Notes under the pieces: generated by a model
What the model was told of the DNA's origin: nothing
Database searches by the model: none
The model's input: only the letters and a program-made list of their open reading frames with translations
Program-made: the position numbers and the translations under genes
DNA from: Dehalococcoidia bacterium
GTDB lineage: Bacteria > Chloroflexota > Dehalococcoidia > SpSt-223
DNA: 64,000 nt
Direction: 5' to 3'
NCBI GenBank assembly: GCA_026003895.1
Contig: BPIC01000008.1
Span: 62,001-126,000 of the forward strand
In this document: positions 16,991 to 26,430 of the stretch, one piece after another
Numbering within the stretch: the stretch's first letter is position 1
Layout of the letters: every line of letters begins with the position of its first letter

Positions 16991-19900
16991 GTGCGGTCAC
17001 TTTCTCTCGCCTCTGAGCAGCTGTTGGATGCTCTGCCGATGGCCGCGCTCGTCGTCAACGACGTGGGAGACATCCTGCTCGCGAATCGCCCAGCGACGTC
17101 GCTCTTGGACTATCCGGTTGGCACCCTCACCGGGCTGACATTGCGGCAGGTGTTTCCTGCCGGCTTCGCCCTCGGCGATGAGGTGAGCGAGACCGGGGCT
17201 GTGGTGCTGACTGGGAGCGGCTCGCTCCGTCCAGTGCGGGTGGTGGCGGCGCCAGTCGATCAGGAATGTCTCCAACTCATCCTTCTTGAACCGCGCTCTG
17301 CGATCACCGAATCGAGCTACCGCCGTGCATTTCGTGCTGCTGCCTCGGGCATCGCGTTCGTCAGTATCGACGGGCGCATCGTCGAGATGAACCCGAGCTT
17401 TTGCGCCATTACTGGCTACTCGGAGGCCGAGCTCCGCGGCCGGAGCGTCCACGATCTGTCGCACCCCGACGACTGCAACATCGAGCGTCAGGGGATCGAG
17501 GACCTCAAGGCTGGTCGGCGGCAGTCGTTTAGCACCGAGAAGCGATTTATCCGGCGTGACGGCCGGGTGATTTGGGTGCAACTCGAAATTGCGCTGGTGG
17601 CCTCGGAGGGCGGCGAGCCTGGGTATTGCATCGCCGAAGTGATCGACGTGACTGGGCGCAAGATCGCTGAACGGCGTGCCGCCGCTTTTCACTCCGCTGC
17701 CCGGGCGATCGAGTCGCCCCGTCCATTGGATGAAGCGCTGTACTCGGCACTGGGATACTTGGCCGAGGGAGCAAGCTGGTCGTCGTGCGAGTACTGGGAA
17801 TTGGCGGACGACGTACCGGTGTGCCGCGTGGTTTGGTCCGCAGATGACGGGGATAAGCAAGGCAGGACCCGGCCAGAGCTCGTTCGCCGTGTGTTTGAAG
17901 AGCCGGCCGCTCGCCAGCTCTCCGATGCAGAGGAACCGGCGCGTGTCATTTTTCCCCTTGCCGAGGCGGGGACTCCGTTCGCGGCCCTCGTCGGGGTCGG
18001 TGGCGAAGGCCCAATCGATCCGGCGCTCGCCGCGATGGTGGTCGATTTCGGCCGCTTGCTTGGCCAGTTGATCGAACGGCGCCGCGCTGAGCGGGCGCTG
18101 GAGCTGCTGGCTCGGGCGATCGATGCTTCCGCCGACGGAGTACTCCTCCTCGACGCTACTCGACCGGACCTGCCGATCCTTTCCGCCAACCCAGCTGCGT
18201 GTCGGATCACCGGCTACGAGCGAGAGGGGCTTGTCGGGCAGTCCGTCGCATTGCTTCAGGGAGACGAAACGGACCGGGATGCGGTCCGGAGCGTCTTTGA
18301 CGCGGTGTGCGATGGTCGCGATGCGCGCACGATCCTCAGGCATTACCGGCGGGATGGCTCGGTCTTCTGGAACGAATTGACGATGTCGCCAATTCGTGAT
18401 GAGCGGGGTCGCATCCAGCATGTCGTCGCGGTGATGCACGACATCACCGATCGGGTGCTCGCCGAGCAGCAACTGCGCGAGAGCCAAACGTTGCTTGCGG
18501 AAGCACAAGCGATCGGTCGGATTGGCAGCTGGGAGTATGACCTGCGCACCCACGAGCTCCACGGCACACTGGAGACGTGGCGGCTGCTCGGCGTCGAAGG
18601 GTTGCCTGAGCAGGAACGCGCCAGCGCTGCCTACTTGCGGATTGACCATGAGGCATTCCGTAGCGCGGTGGCACGGGCACTCGCCGGCGACGAGACGGTC
18701 ATCCTTGATCAGCGGGTTGCCATTTCTGGCCAGTCGATCCGCTACCTGCGATTTGCGCTTCGCTCGGTGGTTGACGCTGCAGGGCGGCCTCTTCGCGTTC
18801 GCGGGACGGTGATGGACGTCACTGAGACGCGGCTGGCGGAGATGGCGCTGCGCGAGAGCGAGGCGCTGCAACGGTCGGTCGTCGCAAATCTGAGCGAAGG
18901 GGTAATTGTCCACGACCTGTCCGGTGCAATCAGCCTCTGTAACGCGAGCGCGGAGCGGATCACGGGGCTAACCGCTGATCAGATCTCCGGTCGGTCGCCG
19001 GCTCCAGCCGGGTGGCGAGTCATCCGCGAAGACGGCAGCCCGTTTCCTCTCGCCGAGCTTCCCGCGGCACGCGCCCTCGCGACTGAGGAACGGCAAGCCG
19101 ACGTCACCGTGGGGTTTGTCCAACCAAACGGGGACGTTACGTGGTGTCTGGCGAACGCCCAACCATTGGTATTGCCGGGCGAGACAAGGCCGCACGCGGT
19201 CGTGGTCTCGCTCCGAGATATTACCGAGAGCCGGCGCGCGGCCGCTGAGCTCGTCGCCGCCAACGAACAATTGACGCGTCAGCTGGCCGCCCTCGAGCAA
19301 CGTGCCCGAGAGATTACGCTTCTCTCCGAGATGGGCGAGTTGCTCTCGTCCTGTCAAACCACCGAGGACGCCTACGTCATTATCTCCGAGCTGGGCGGGA
19401 GCCTCTTCCCCGGCTCGAGCGGGATGCTGACTCTGCTTGACGACGGTGGTCAAGCGGAGCTCTTGAGCGCGTGGGGCGATCACGCTATCAGTCACGAATT
19501 CAAGCCGGGCGATTGCTGGGCGCTGCGCCGGAGTCGGCCTCACCTCATTCAAGATACCCGCGGAGGGCTGATCTGCTCGCATGTCCGAGACCGGCTGCCG
19601 GCCGCCTATCTGTGCATCCCGCTCGTCGCGCAGGGTGAGGTTCTGGGTGTCTTCCATCTCGCCCAGGACGATGGGCCGATCGTCGACGATCGCCACCAGC
19701 TTGCTGTTACGGTCGCCGAGCACGTCGCGCCGGCGCTCTCGAATTTGCGGCTGAGGGAGAGTCTGCGTAGCCAGTCAGTGCGCGATCCGTTGACCGACCT
19801 CTATAACCGGCGCTATCTCGAGGAAGCGTTGCGGCTGGAAGAGCGGCGGGCGTTGCGTTCCGAGCGCGGCCTCGCACTGATGATGCTCGACATCGACCAC

Positions 19901-20272
19901 TTCAAGTCTTTCAACGACAAGTTTGGTCACGATGCTGGCGATCTCGGGCTGCGCGAGTTCGGGCGGTTGTTGCGCTCGCAGATTCGCGGTGGAGATATTG
20001 CCTGTCGATTCGGCGGAGAGGAATTCACCATTATTCTGCCGGAGATCACTGTCTCGGATGCTCTCGCCCGCGCCGAGCAGATTCGCTCCGCGGTCGCCGA
20101 GATGCGGCTTACGGTGCGAGGCCAGCCGCTTGGCGCCCTGACCTGCTCGATCGGTGTCGCAGTCTTCCCGCACCACGCAGCGACTATCGATGAATGTCTC
20201 ACGGCAGCCGATCGCGCTCTGTACCGCGCGAAGGCGCTGGGCCGCAACCGTACCGTTCTCGCTGGGGAGTGA
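16991..20272 (+). CDS. multi-PAS/GAF diguanylate cyclase
   Basis: 1093 residues from GTG 16991; GGAGGAG ends 10 bases upstream (an in-frame TTG at 16985 is the alternative). Domains in order: PAS (~8-105), PAS (~115-225), GAF-like (~230-370), LOV-like PAS (~375-495), PAS (~500-610), PAS (~615-735), coiled linker, GAF (~760-905), GGDEF (~930-1090). The cyclase site is intact, GGEEF at 1008-1012, with the inhibitory I-site RGGD at 999-1002, so it should make cyclic di-GMP and be product-inhibited. There is no membrane segment. The LOV-like PAS has 'GQSVALLQG' where LOV has GxNCRFLQG; Val419 replaces the photoreactive Cys. Confidence 0.9.
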   Translation: MRSLSLASEQLLDALPMAALVVNDVGDILLANRPATSLLDYPVGTLTGLTLRQVFPAGFALGDEVSETGAVVLTGSGSLRPVRVVAAPVDQECLQLILLEPRSAITESSYRRAFRAAASGIAFVSIDGRIVEMNPSFCAITGYSEAELRGRSVHDLSHPDDCNIERQGIEDLKAGRRQSFSTEKRFIRRDGRVIWVQLEIALVASEGGEPGYCIAEVIDVTGRKIAERRAAAFHSAARAIESPRPLDEALYSALGYLAEGASWSSCEYWELADDVPVCRVVWSADDGDKQGRTRPELVRRVFEEPAARQLSDAEEPARVIFPLAEAGTPFAALVGVGGEGPIDPALAAMVVDFGRLLGQLIERRRAERALELLARAIDASADGVLLLDATRPDLPILSANPAACRITGYEREGLVGQSVALLQGDETDRDAVRSVFDAVCDGRDARTILRHYRRDGSVFWNELTMSPIRDERGRIQHVVAVMHDITDRVLAEQQLRESQTLLAEAQAIGRIGSWEYDLRTHELHGTLETWRLLGVEGLPEQERASAAYLRIDHEAFRSAVARALAGDETVILDQRVAISGQSIRYLRFALRSVVDAAGRPLRVRGTVMDVTETRLAEMALRESEALQRSVVANLSEGVIVHDLSGAISLCNASAERITGLTADQISGRSPAPAGWRVIREDGSPFPLAELPAARALATEERQADVTVGFVQPNGDVTWCLANAQPLVLPGETRPHAVVVSLRDITESRRAAAELVAANEQLTRQLAALEQRAREITLLSEMGELLSSCQTTEDAYVIISELGGSLFPGSSGMLTLLDDGGQAELLSAWGDHAISHEFKPGDCWALRRSRPHLIQDTRGGLICSHVRDRLPAAYLCIPLVAQGEVLGVFHLAQDDGPIVDDRHQLAVTVAEHVAPALSNLRLRESLRSQSVRDPLTDLYNRRYLEEALRLEERRALRSERGLALMMLDIDHFKSFNDKFGHDAGDLGLREFGRLLRSQIRGGDIACRFGGEEFTIILPEITVSDALARAEQIRSAVAEMRLTVRGQPLGALTCSIGVAVFPHHAATIDECLTAADRALYRAKALGRNRTVLAGE

Positions 20273-20774
20273 CGGCCCGACGGAGTGGACCCAAGGCGGA
20301 GAAGCGGCGAGTCGGTTACCCGCTGCGGGCGGGCCTGCCACGCGCACCTGACCCTGTCGCGGCGTTCCACGCAAGGTGGGAGAGAGGCCCATCCCCAGCC
20401 TCGGGGAGAGGCCGCTTCGGAGAAGACGCGCCTGCACCGGTTGCTTTCCAGCCCCCATGTTCTTGACGTTCTCGGTCCGACATTCCTCTCCTTCTCGCTG
20501 CTGAGGGCAATTCAACCCTTGCGCTGAACGCGCTGCCTGATGGGAACCACGCCTGTTGGCATCATCGCTGGCACGACGTTGGCCGCGACGTTGGGTGGAA
20601 CGTTTGTCTCGCTCGCGGGGCTCAGGGTGGCGTCCACGGTTCCCACCTTCGGTCATCGGTGCGCTCCCGATCTGCGGCAGGAGAGGCACTTCGCACCAAT
20701 GCGTGGTGCTCGCGGTGTCCTGCTCAGGTCGTCACCCACCCGGCTAGATGTCCGAACCGGGCCGGTATGGTCCC
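20273..20774. other. about 500 bases without a recognised gene
   Basis: This separates the diguanylate cyclase from the crotonase. A frame starting at ATG 20540 begins with a hydrophobic, signal-like stretch but lacks a ribosome site and loses any pattern. Around 20375-20415 there is a GC-rich imperfect repeat of CCCATCCCC/GGGGAGAGG type. Nothing else stands out before the promoter at 20775. Confidence 0.4.
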
Positions 20775-20803
20775 TTGACGCAGTGAGCCGTGCGGTATAC
20801 AGT
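20775..20803 (+). promoter_or_regulatory. probable sigma70 promoter of the crotonase gene
   Basis: TTGACG at 20775-20780, then either TATACA (20796-20801, 15-base spacer) or TACAGT (20798-20803, 17-base spacer). The crotonase ATG is 26 bases downstream, with an AAAGGGGGAG ribosome site between. Confidence 0.5.
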
Positions 20804-20828
20804 CGCGTCGCACTGAAAGGGGGAGACG

Positions 20829-21674
20829 ATGGGCTATCCGGACAACGTAGATTTCCGCAAAGAGATGGAAGCTGCCATCTTTGAGCGCGTCGGCGATATC
20901 GCTGTTGTGACGCTGAACCGGCCACAAAACGCCAACTCGCTGAATACCCAGATGCACATCGACGTGGTATGGGCCTGGGACGAGATCAATAATAACCCCG
21001 ATATCCGAGTGGCGATCGTTACCGGCAACGGCAAGTTCTTCTGTGCCGGCCGCGACGTCAAGGAGTATCTCGAATTCTACGGCAAGGACGGCGAAAAGAA
21101 GCTCCGGCCAATCGACGACCCGAACCACCCGATGTTTGGCAAGCTCTGTAATCACTACATCATTAACAAGCCACTGATTGCAGCCATCAACGGGGTATGC
21201 GTCGGTGGCGGGCTTGAGATCGTGTTGATGTGTGATCTGCGGGTCATGGCGGAAGATACCTATATCGCCGACCTCCACGCCAAGGTGAACGTCGGCGGCA
21301 TGAATTCGCTCGCCTCCGAGTTGCCGTGGCCGATCGCAAATTACCTCACAATGGCGAATGGCCGGCTCTCAGCGCAGGAGTGCCTCCACTTCGGGTTCGT
21401 CAACCGGATCGGCCCGAAGGAAAAGTTGATGGAGATGGCGTTCGAACTGGCTGAGATGGTGAAGACCAGCGGACCGGACTCGCTCCGCCACCTCAAAAAA
21501 GGGTCGATCGATCGGCAGATCAGCAGCGGCAACATCGCCCCGCCGGATGGTGGCGAGCGCCGACGCGGCCGTATCGAAGCGATGCGCGCTGCTCAGGAAC
21601 AGGACAAGGACCTTCTCGAAGGGATGCGCGCCTTTGCCGAAAAGCGCGGCGTCGCCTACGAAAAGTCGAGCTAA
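20829..21674 (+). CDS. enoyl-CoA hydratase/isomerase (crotonase) family protein
   Basis: 281 residues. Crotonase pattern: 'VAVVTLNRPQNANSLN' type start, the oxyanion-hole segments 'CAGRDVKEYL' and 'AAINGVCVGGGLEIVLMCDLRV', and 'AQECLHFGFVNRI'. Where hydratases carry the catalytic Glu in a 'PExxLG' loop this protein reads 'HAKVNVGG', so the usual acid/base residue is replaced by Lys. A hydratase call is therefore doubtful; another crotonase reaction is possible. The last ~50 residues are rich in Arg/Glu and longer than in a minimal hydratase. It stands alone between a promoter and a hairpin terminator. Confidence 0.85.
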   Translation: MGYPDNVDFRKEMEAAIFERVGDIAVVTLNRPQNANSLNTQMHIDVVWAWDEINNNPDIRVAIVTGNGKFFCAGRDVKEYLEFYGKDGEKKLRPIDDPNHPMFGKLCNHYIINKPLIAAINGVCVGGGLEIVLMCDLRVMAEDTYIADLHAKVNVGGMNSLASELPWPIANYLTMANGRLSAQECLHFGFVNRIGPKEKLMEMAFELAEMVKTSGPDSLRHLKKGSIDRQISSGNIAPPDGGERRRGRIEAMRAAQEQDKDLLEGMRAFAEKRGVAYEKSS

Positions 21675-21712
21675 CGCCTTTCGCCTGCCCCTATCTCAGA
21701 CGACGTCGCCGC

Positions 21713-21747
21713 TGCCGGGAAGACGGCAATCCCGTCTCTTCCCGGCA
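21713..21747 (+). terminator. hairpin after the crotonase gene
   Basis: TGCCGGGAAGACGG (21713-21726), a 5-base loop, and CCGTCT-CT-TCCCGGCA (21732-21747) give a 14-bp stem broken by a two-base bulge. There is no U-run, so intrinsic termination is plausible but not certain. Confidence 0.5.
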
Positions 21748-21955
21748 CTCGGGTGCGACTCGTCGCTCAGCGTCGCGTTCGAGTTCTCCATGGGCAGCGC
21801 GGGGAAACGACGAGCGTGGAGGCCCTGCGCGACGGATTCCTCGCCGCAGGAGCGACGGGGCGGTGTTGCTCGATCCTCCCGAGGACAGTCGGGTAGGTGC
21901 TCGGTGCTCAAGCGGGCACAGCGCGACTGGTCTACGCGGCGCGGCATCAGCTGGC

Positions 21956-23056
21956 CTATGGCAAGGGGTGGAATTCGTCGCCAACGCCGCTCAGGCCGAC
22001 CGGCTGAAGGGTGACGCGGCGTTCTGGGTCGGCGACCGCGCGGCCGATCTCCCAAGCCGAGAAGCCGTGGCGGTCGAAGGTCGCGATCGTTCGCTCGACC
22101 TCGTGCGGCGGAACGACGACGCAGAATCCAACGCCCATGTTGTAGACGGTGTACATCTCGGCGGGGGGAACGTCCCCGAGCTCGGCGATCGCCTGAAAGA
22201 TTGCCGGCGGCTCCGGCAGCCACTCAATCACAAACCCGCAGGGCGCGTCGATGCGGGCGAGGTTGAGCAAGCCCTCACCGGTAATGTTGGCGAGCGAGCG
22301 GACATCCACGCCGGCGTGGAAGAGGTCCACGACCGGCTTCACGTAGATCGCCGTTGGTTCGAGGAGCGCCTCGCCGACCGAGGTTGTCCCCCCGGGGAGA
22401 GGGTCGTCGACCCGAAGTCCGGCCCGATCAAGGAGAACCCGCCGCGCCAGCGTCAGGCCGCTGCTATGGATCCCTGAGGAGGCGACGCCGACGACGCGAT
22501 CGCCGGGTTCGACGCGCTGGCCGATGATGATGCGATCGGTGGGCACGACGCCGACGGCGGTGCCAACGATGTCAAACCCCCGGTCCGGACGTACCCCGTG
22601 CACCAACTCGCGCACCTGCGCAATCTCCCCACCGGGGATGGAGATGTTCGCCAGCTCTGCCCCGCGATACAGCCCCTTCGCGAGTTCTTCGAGAAATGCT
22701 GGGTCGGAGGCTTGGACCGAGAGGCAATCGACGAGCGCGATGGGCTCGGCTCCAACGCAGATTAGGTCGTTGACGTTCATCGCGATGCAGTCGATCGCGA
22801 TGGTGTCGTAGCGATCCATTAGTTCGGCGACGAGCACCTTAGTGCCTGCCGAGTCGGTCGAAATGGCGAGGCCAACGCCATTGCCGAGGTCGAGGACGTT
22901 GGCAAAGTAGCCGATTGGCAGGAGAACGCGGCCGAGTCGGGGCCGAAATCTGAACGTCGCTTCCACCCACCGCCGCAGCCCGGCAAGGGCAAGTCCTTCT
23001 GTAGCGACGTCCACGCCTGCCTCGCGGTACCGTGCACCCTCGGGTCGTTCGCTCAC
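21956..23056 (-). CDS. purM: phosphoribosylformylglycinamidine cyclo-ligase (AIR synthetase)
   Basis: 366 residues from GTG 23056; a TTG at 23062 overlapping the upstream stop is the alternative. Motifs of PurM: 'YREAGVDVATEGLAL', 'ISTDSAGTKVLVAELM', 'DCIAMNVNDLICVGAEPIALVDCLSV', 'KGLYRGAELANISIPGGEIAQ', 'GIHSSGLTLARRVL', 'ANITGEGLLNLAR' and 'YNMGVGF'. It performs the ATP-dependent ring closure of FGAM to AIR in purine synthesis. The start nearly abuts the stop of the small upstream ORF, so the two are coupled. No other pur gene is present. Confidence 0.93.
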   Translation of the reverse strand: MSERPEGARYREAGVDVATEGLALAGLRRWVEATFRFRPRLGRVLLPIGYFANVLDLGNGVGLAISTDSAGTKVLVAELMDRYDTIAIDCIAMNVNDLICVGAEPIALVDCLSVQASDPAFLEELAKGLYRGAELANISIPGGEIAQVRELVHGVRPDRGFDIVGTAVGVVPTDRIIIGQRVEPGDRVVGVASSGIHSSGLTLARRVLLDRAGLRVDDPLPGGTTSVGEALLEPTAIYVKPVVDLFHAGVDVRSLANITGEGLLNLARIDAPCGFVIEWLPEPPAIFQAIAELGDVPPAEMYTVYNMGVGFCVVVPPHEVERTIATFDRHGFSAWEIGRAVADPERRVTLQPVGLSGVGDEFHPLP

Positions 23057-23058
23057 AC

Positions 23059-23445
23059 TCAATCCTCGTCCGCGGATTCGTCTTCCTCTTCGACGTCGGC
23101 GTCGTCCCACTCCGTGGGTTGGCCAGCGGCAAGGTGGGCGGCAATCGCCTCGAGCGCGACGTCAAGCGTTTCGAGGCCATGGCCGATGGTGCTCTCGCGC
23201 CGATGGAAGATGACCGGCAAGTCCATCGCGCGCACCCCTGCCGGGCTGAACAGCACTTGCGTCCACGTTTCGCTCGGGTTCCATCGGTCGGTGTGGGCGA
23301 AGAACTGATACGAGCCACCGGGCGTCTCAAGCACGGCGAACGGTCGCTTCTCCATCCGCGCGAGGAAGTGGCGCCCACCTAAGAACTCCTCTCCGAAAGG
23401 CCAGCGAATCTGCCGATACAGATCGCTCGCCGCTTGATCTGGCAT
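23059..23445 (-). CDS. hypothetical protein with acidic tail, coupled to purM
   Basis: 128 residues from ATG 23445. Residues 1-110 are a compact mixed sequence ('RWPFGEEFLGGRHFLARM', 'FAVLETPGGSYQFFAHTDRWNPSETW'), then about 20 residues almost entirely Asp/Glu ('DDADVEEEDESADED'). No family is recognised. The stop codon is within 5 bases of the purM start, so it is translated on the same message. Acidic tails of this kind occur in proteins that bind basic partners, which is only a suggestion. Confidence 0.7.
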   Translation of the reverse strand: MPDQAASDLYRQIRWPFGEEFLGGRHFLARMEKRPFAVLETPGGSYQFFAHTDRWNPSETWTQVLFSPAGVRAMDLPVIFHRRESTIGHGLETLDVALEAIAAHLAAGQPTEWDDADVEEEDESADED

Positions 23446-23516
23446 CCTCCGCTCCCGATCGCGCCGGCGAGCATTATAGTGGCGCGATCTGGCCAGCGAC
23501 AGACCACGAGGGTACG

Positions 23517-25310
23517 ATGCCGAGTCCCGACGTCCGGCGCTATGTCCAAATCCGCTCCGCGAGTGACCCCTCGCTCAGCCCAGACGACCGCCGCCTTGCC
23601 TTCCTGACCAACATCACCGGCATCAATCAGGTCTGGACGGTGCCCGTCGAAGGTGGATGGCCCGACCAGGTAACGTGGGGCGAATCTCGGGCAACCCTCG
23701 CCAGCTATTCGCCCGTCACCACGGAACTGATCGTTGCGAGTGATATCGGCGGCAACGAGCGTGAACAACTGCGCCTCGTGCAGGAGAACGGTGACGGCGA
23801 GCGACCGCTGACGACCGACGCCCCGGAGGCGATCCATCTCTTCGGCGGCTGGTCGCCAGACGGCCAGCACGTCGCGTTTTCCGCCAACCGGCGCAACCCT
23901 GCCTTCCTTGACCTCTACCTGCGGCGGCTTGACTCCGACGAGAACTCGCTCCTTCTCGAGACGAACGGCTGGTTTGTTCCTGTCGGATGGCTGCCGGACG
24001 GTGAGGGTCTGATCGTGCGCGAGGCGCTTGGCTCGCTGCGCAGCAGGTTGTACGTCTTCTCCCTGCGCAAGCCGGGTCTTCAGCCGCTCCTGCCGGAAAT
24101 GCCGGCTGCCCTCTACGCCGATGTGCGTGTCGATCGTACTGGCCGGGTGCTGTGCGTCACCGATGTTGAAAGCGACATCGCCTATCCGGCGGCGATCGGG
24201 TTGGACGGGAGCTGGACGCGGTACCCAAGCGACGCCGACTGGGAGGCAGAGCACGTGGTCGCGCTCGGCACGACCGGCCTCGTCGCGTGGACGACCAACC
24301 GAGACGGCGCGAGCGAACTCATCGTGTTTGATGAGCGACGGGGCGAGGTGGTCGCCCACCCAAGCCTTCCCGTTGGCGTTATCTCCGGCTTGCAGGCATC
24401 GCGCGACGGCCGGCTGCTCGCCTTTGCCTTGAGTGGTCCGCGCCATCCGAGTGACATCTGGACGTTCGAGCCAGCGACCGGCCGTCTCCGGCAGGTGACG
24501 CAGAGCTTTCGCGCGGGGATACCGCGCGAGCGATTTGTCGAACCGCGTCTCGTTCGCTTCCCAACGTTCGATGGCCGGCTGCTCACCGGCTGGCTCTATC
24601 TTCCACCGGGAGCACGAATGCGGCCTCCCTGCATCGTCGACGTGCACGGCGGGCCGGAGGCGCAGGCACGGCCAGACTTTCGGTGGCTGTACCAGTACTA
24701 CCTCGCAGCGGGCTACGCGGTCTTCGCGCCAAACGTCCGTGGCAGTACCGGCTATGGCCGGGCCTTCACCCACCTCGACGACGGCCGCAAGCGGATGGAC
24801 GCCGTGCGCGATCTCGAATACGCCAATCGCTGGCTTCGTGCGTCCGGTCGGGTTGATCCAGAGCGCATAGCCATCACCGGTGGTAGCTATGGCGGGTTCA
24901 TGGTGCTGGCGGCCCTTGCCACCCAGCCCGACCGGTGGGCGGCCGGAGCCGAGACCGTCGGCATAGCGAACTTCCTGACGTTTCTCGAGCAAACCGGTCC
25001 TTGGCGGCGTGCGTTGCGAATCGCCGAGTACGGGGACCCGGTCGCTGACCGCGATTTTCTGAGCTCCATTTCGCCGATCAACCACGTGGACGCTATCCGT
25101 GCGCCGCTCCTCGTCCTCCATGGGGCGAACGACCCGCGCGTTCCCGTCGGGGAGGCTGAGCAGATCGTGGCGGCGCTTCGGGCTCGGGGGCATCCGGTGG
25201 AATATCTTCGGTTCGAGGATGAAGGTCACGGCATCGCCAAATTGGAGAACAAAGTCGTCGCGTACCAAGCGGTCGTCGACTTTCTCAACCGGGTGCTCAG
25301 CGTTCCGTAG
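23517..25310 (+). CDS. S9-family (prolyl oligopeptidase/acylaminoacyl peptidase) serine peptidase
   Basis: 597 residues from ATG 23517. The N-terminal ~340 residues are a beta-propeller with repeated 'SPDGQHVAFSANR' type blades. The C-terminal catalytic domain has 'DVHGGPEAQARPDF', the nucleophile Ser457 in GGSYGGF, Asp in 'LVLHGANDPRVPV' and His in 'EDEGHGIAK'. There is no signal peptide, so it is probably cytosolic. It degrades short peptides or removes N-acylated residues. It stands divergent from the purM unit and is followed 59 bases later by the dienelactone hydrolase gene. Confidence 0.92.
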   Translation: MPSPDVRRYVQIRSASDPSLSPDDRRLAFLTNITGINQVWTVPVEGGWPDQVTWGESRATLASYSPVTTELIVASDIGGNEREQLRLVQENGDGERPLTTDAPEAIHLFGGWSPDGQHVAFSANRRNPAFLDLYLRRLDSDENSLLLETNGWFVPVGWLPDGEGLIVREALGSLRSRLYVFSLRKPGLQPLLPEMPAALYADVRVDRTGRVLCVTDVESDIAYPAAIGLDGSWTRYPSDADWEAEHVVALGTTGLVAWTTNRDGASELIVFDERRGEVVAHPSLPVGVISGLQASRDGRLLAFALSGPRHPSDIWTFEPATGRLRQVTQSFRAGIPRERFVEPRLVRFPTFDGRLLTGWLYLPPGARMRPPCIVDVHGGPEAQARPDFRWLYQYYLAAGYAVFAPNVRGSTGYGRAFTHLDDGRKRMDAVRDLEYANRWLRASGRVDPERIAITGGSYGGFMVLAALATQPDRWAAGAETVGIANFLTFLEQTGPWRRALRIAEYGDPVADRDFLSSISPINHVDAIRAPLLVLHGANDPRVPVGEAEQIVAALRARGHPVEYLRFEDEGHGIAKLENKVVAYQAVVDFLNRVLSVP

Positions 25311-25369
25311 CGCCGGGCAGCCGAGGAGCCGTATGATGCCGCAAGGATTTTGAAGCAGGTGGGAGCCGC

Positions 25370-26050
25370 ATGGCAGAACAGGGCAAGATGGTCACATTCC
25401 CGGCAAACGGCGGCACAGTGGACGCCTACGTCGCCGAGCCAGCCTCGCCAGGGCCGCACCGGGGCGTCGTCGTCGTGCAAGAATGGTGGGGGCTCGAAGA
25501 GCACATCAAGGATGTTGCCCGACGTTTTGCTGCCGAGGGATTCGTCGCGGTCGCGCCCGACCATTACCACGGGAAGATCGCTGAGGAGCCGAACGAGGCG
25601 ATGAAGCTGCGCATGCAGCTGAACGAGGAGACCGCCGTTGCCGAAATGCGCGGAGCCGTGGACTACCTGAAACGCCGAGGGGACGTGCAGGGGATCGGCA
25701 TCGTTGGCTTTTGCATGGGCGGCTGGCTTTCCTTCCTCGCGGCGACCCGAATCCCCGACCTCGGGGCGGCGGTCGTGTTTTATGGCCGTGCACCGGAGCA
25801 AACAGAGCTAGCAAAGGTTGTTTGCCCAGTGCTCGGGCTTTATGCCGAAGATGACCCCAATATCACCCCGAACGTTCCGGCCGTTTCGGCGGCGATGGCC
25901 GCTGCCGGGAAGCAGTTCACCTATCACATTTACCCAGGAACGAAGCACGCCTTTTTCAACGACCGGCGTCCCGAGATCTACAACGCCGACGCAGCGCGAG
26001 ACGCTTGGAAGTGGACGCTGCGCTTCTTCCGTCAGAACCTCGGGGGCTGA
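25370..26050 (+). CDS. dienelactone hydrolase family protein
   Basis: 226 residues, close to the family norm of 230-240. Catalytic Cys is in 'GFCMGG', Asp in 'LYAEDDPNITP' and His in 'GTKHAFF', with the 'VVQEWWGLEEHIKDVARRFA' N-terminus typical of DLH. It hydrolyses lactones or esters such as carboxymethylenebutenolide; the true substrate is unknown. ATG 25370 has GGTGGGAG upstream. It probably shares a message with the S9 peptidase. Confidence 0.9.
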   Translation: MAEQGKMVTFPANGGTVDAYVAEPASPGPHRGVVVVQEWWGLEEHIKDVARRFAAEGFVAVAPDHYHGKIAEEPNEAMKLRMQLNEETAVAEMRGAVDYLKRRGDVQGIGIVGFCMGGWLSFLAATRIPDLGAAVVFYGRAPEQTELAKVVCPVLGLYAEDDPNITPNVPAVSAAMAAAGKQFTYHIYPGTKHAFFNDRRPEIYNADAARDAWKWTLRFFRQNLGG

Positions 26051-26430
26051 CAATGCCCGACCGGCGGCGGCGAGACGTGCGCTCCTCGCCTGTCTTTGAG
26101 ACAGCGGCGTTGGAGGCATGACGGATGGCCACCGTGAGCGCGATGCTCTTGACCAAGACGGGATAGTTCACCGGGCAGGCGGCGCCCGACCGCCTGAACT
26201 TCGCCGTATCGGAGATCGTCGCCATTGCCCTCACCGGCGCGCCGCTTTCCCGCCCGATCGACCTAGCGCCTCAAAACCCGCGTCGCGGCGTGGAAATCGG
26301 TCGGCGACGCAATGGCATCGGCGCCACGATCGCTGGTGATGTCGCAATCGGGCTGGCGCTCCCGACGGTCAGAGGAACCTCGGTGCTCGGAGTGATCGCC
26401 ATCATGCGGCATCCACGCAGGGCGCATCCG
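26051..26430. other. 380-base stretch without a confident gene; possible remnant
   Basis: An ATG at 26125 has an ideal Shine-Dalgarno (GGAGG at 26112-26116) but its frame meets TAG at 26164 after 13 codons. The same frame then stays open with GC-rich third positions ('LNFAVSEIVAIALTGAPLS') to 26538, where it runs antisense into the alpha/beta hydrolase gene. This may be a decayed gene, a short leader ORF, or chance. No family was recognised. Confidence 0.3.

Noticed and set aside
16997..18913. 638-codon minus-strand frame inside the diguanylate cyclase gene
   Set aside because: No motifs, and it overlaps fully with well-conserved PAS/GAF domains on the other strand.
20375..20415. GC-rich CCCATCCCC/GGGGAGAGG stretch as a second copy of the 38436 palindrome
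   Set aside because: Shares only a C/G-rich flavour; arms and loop differ.
23379..25268. 629-codon minus-strand frame opposite the S9 peptidase
   Set aside because: Antisense shadow; the plus-strand protein has a complete catalytic triad.
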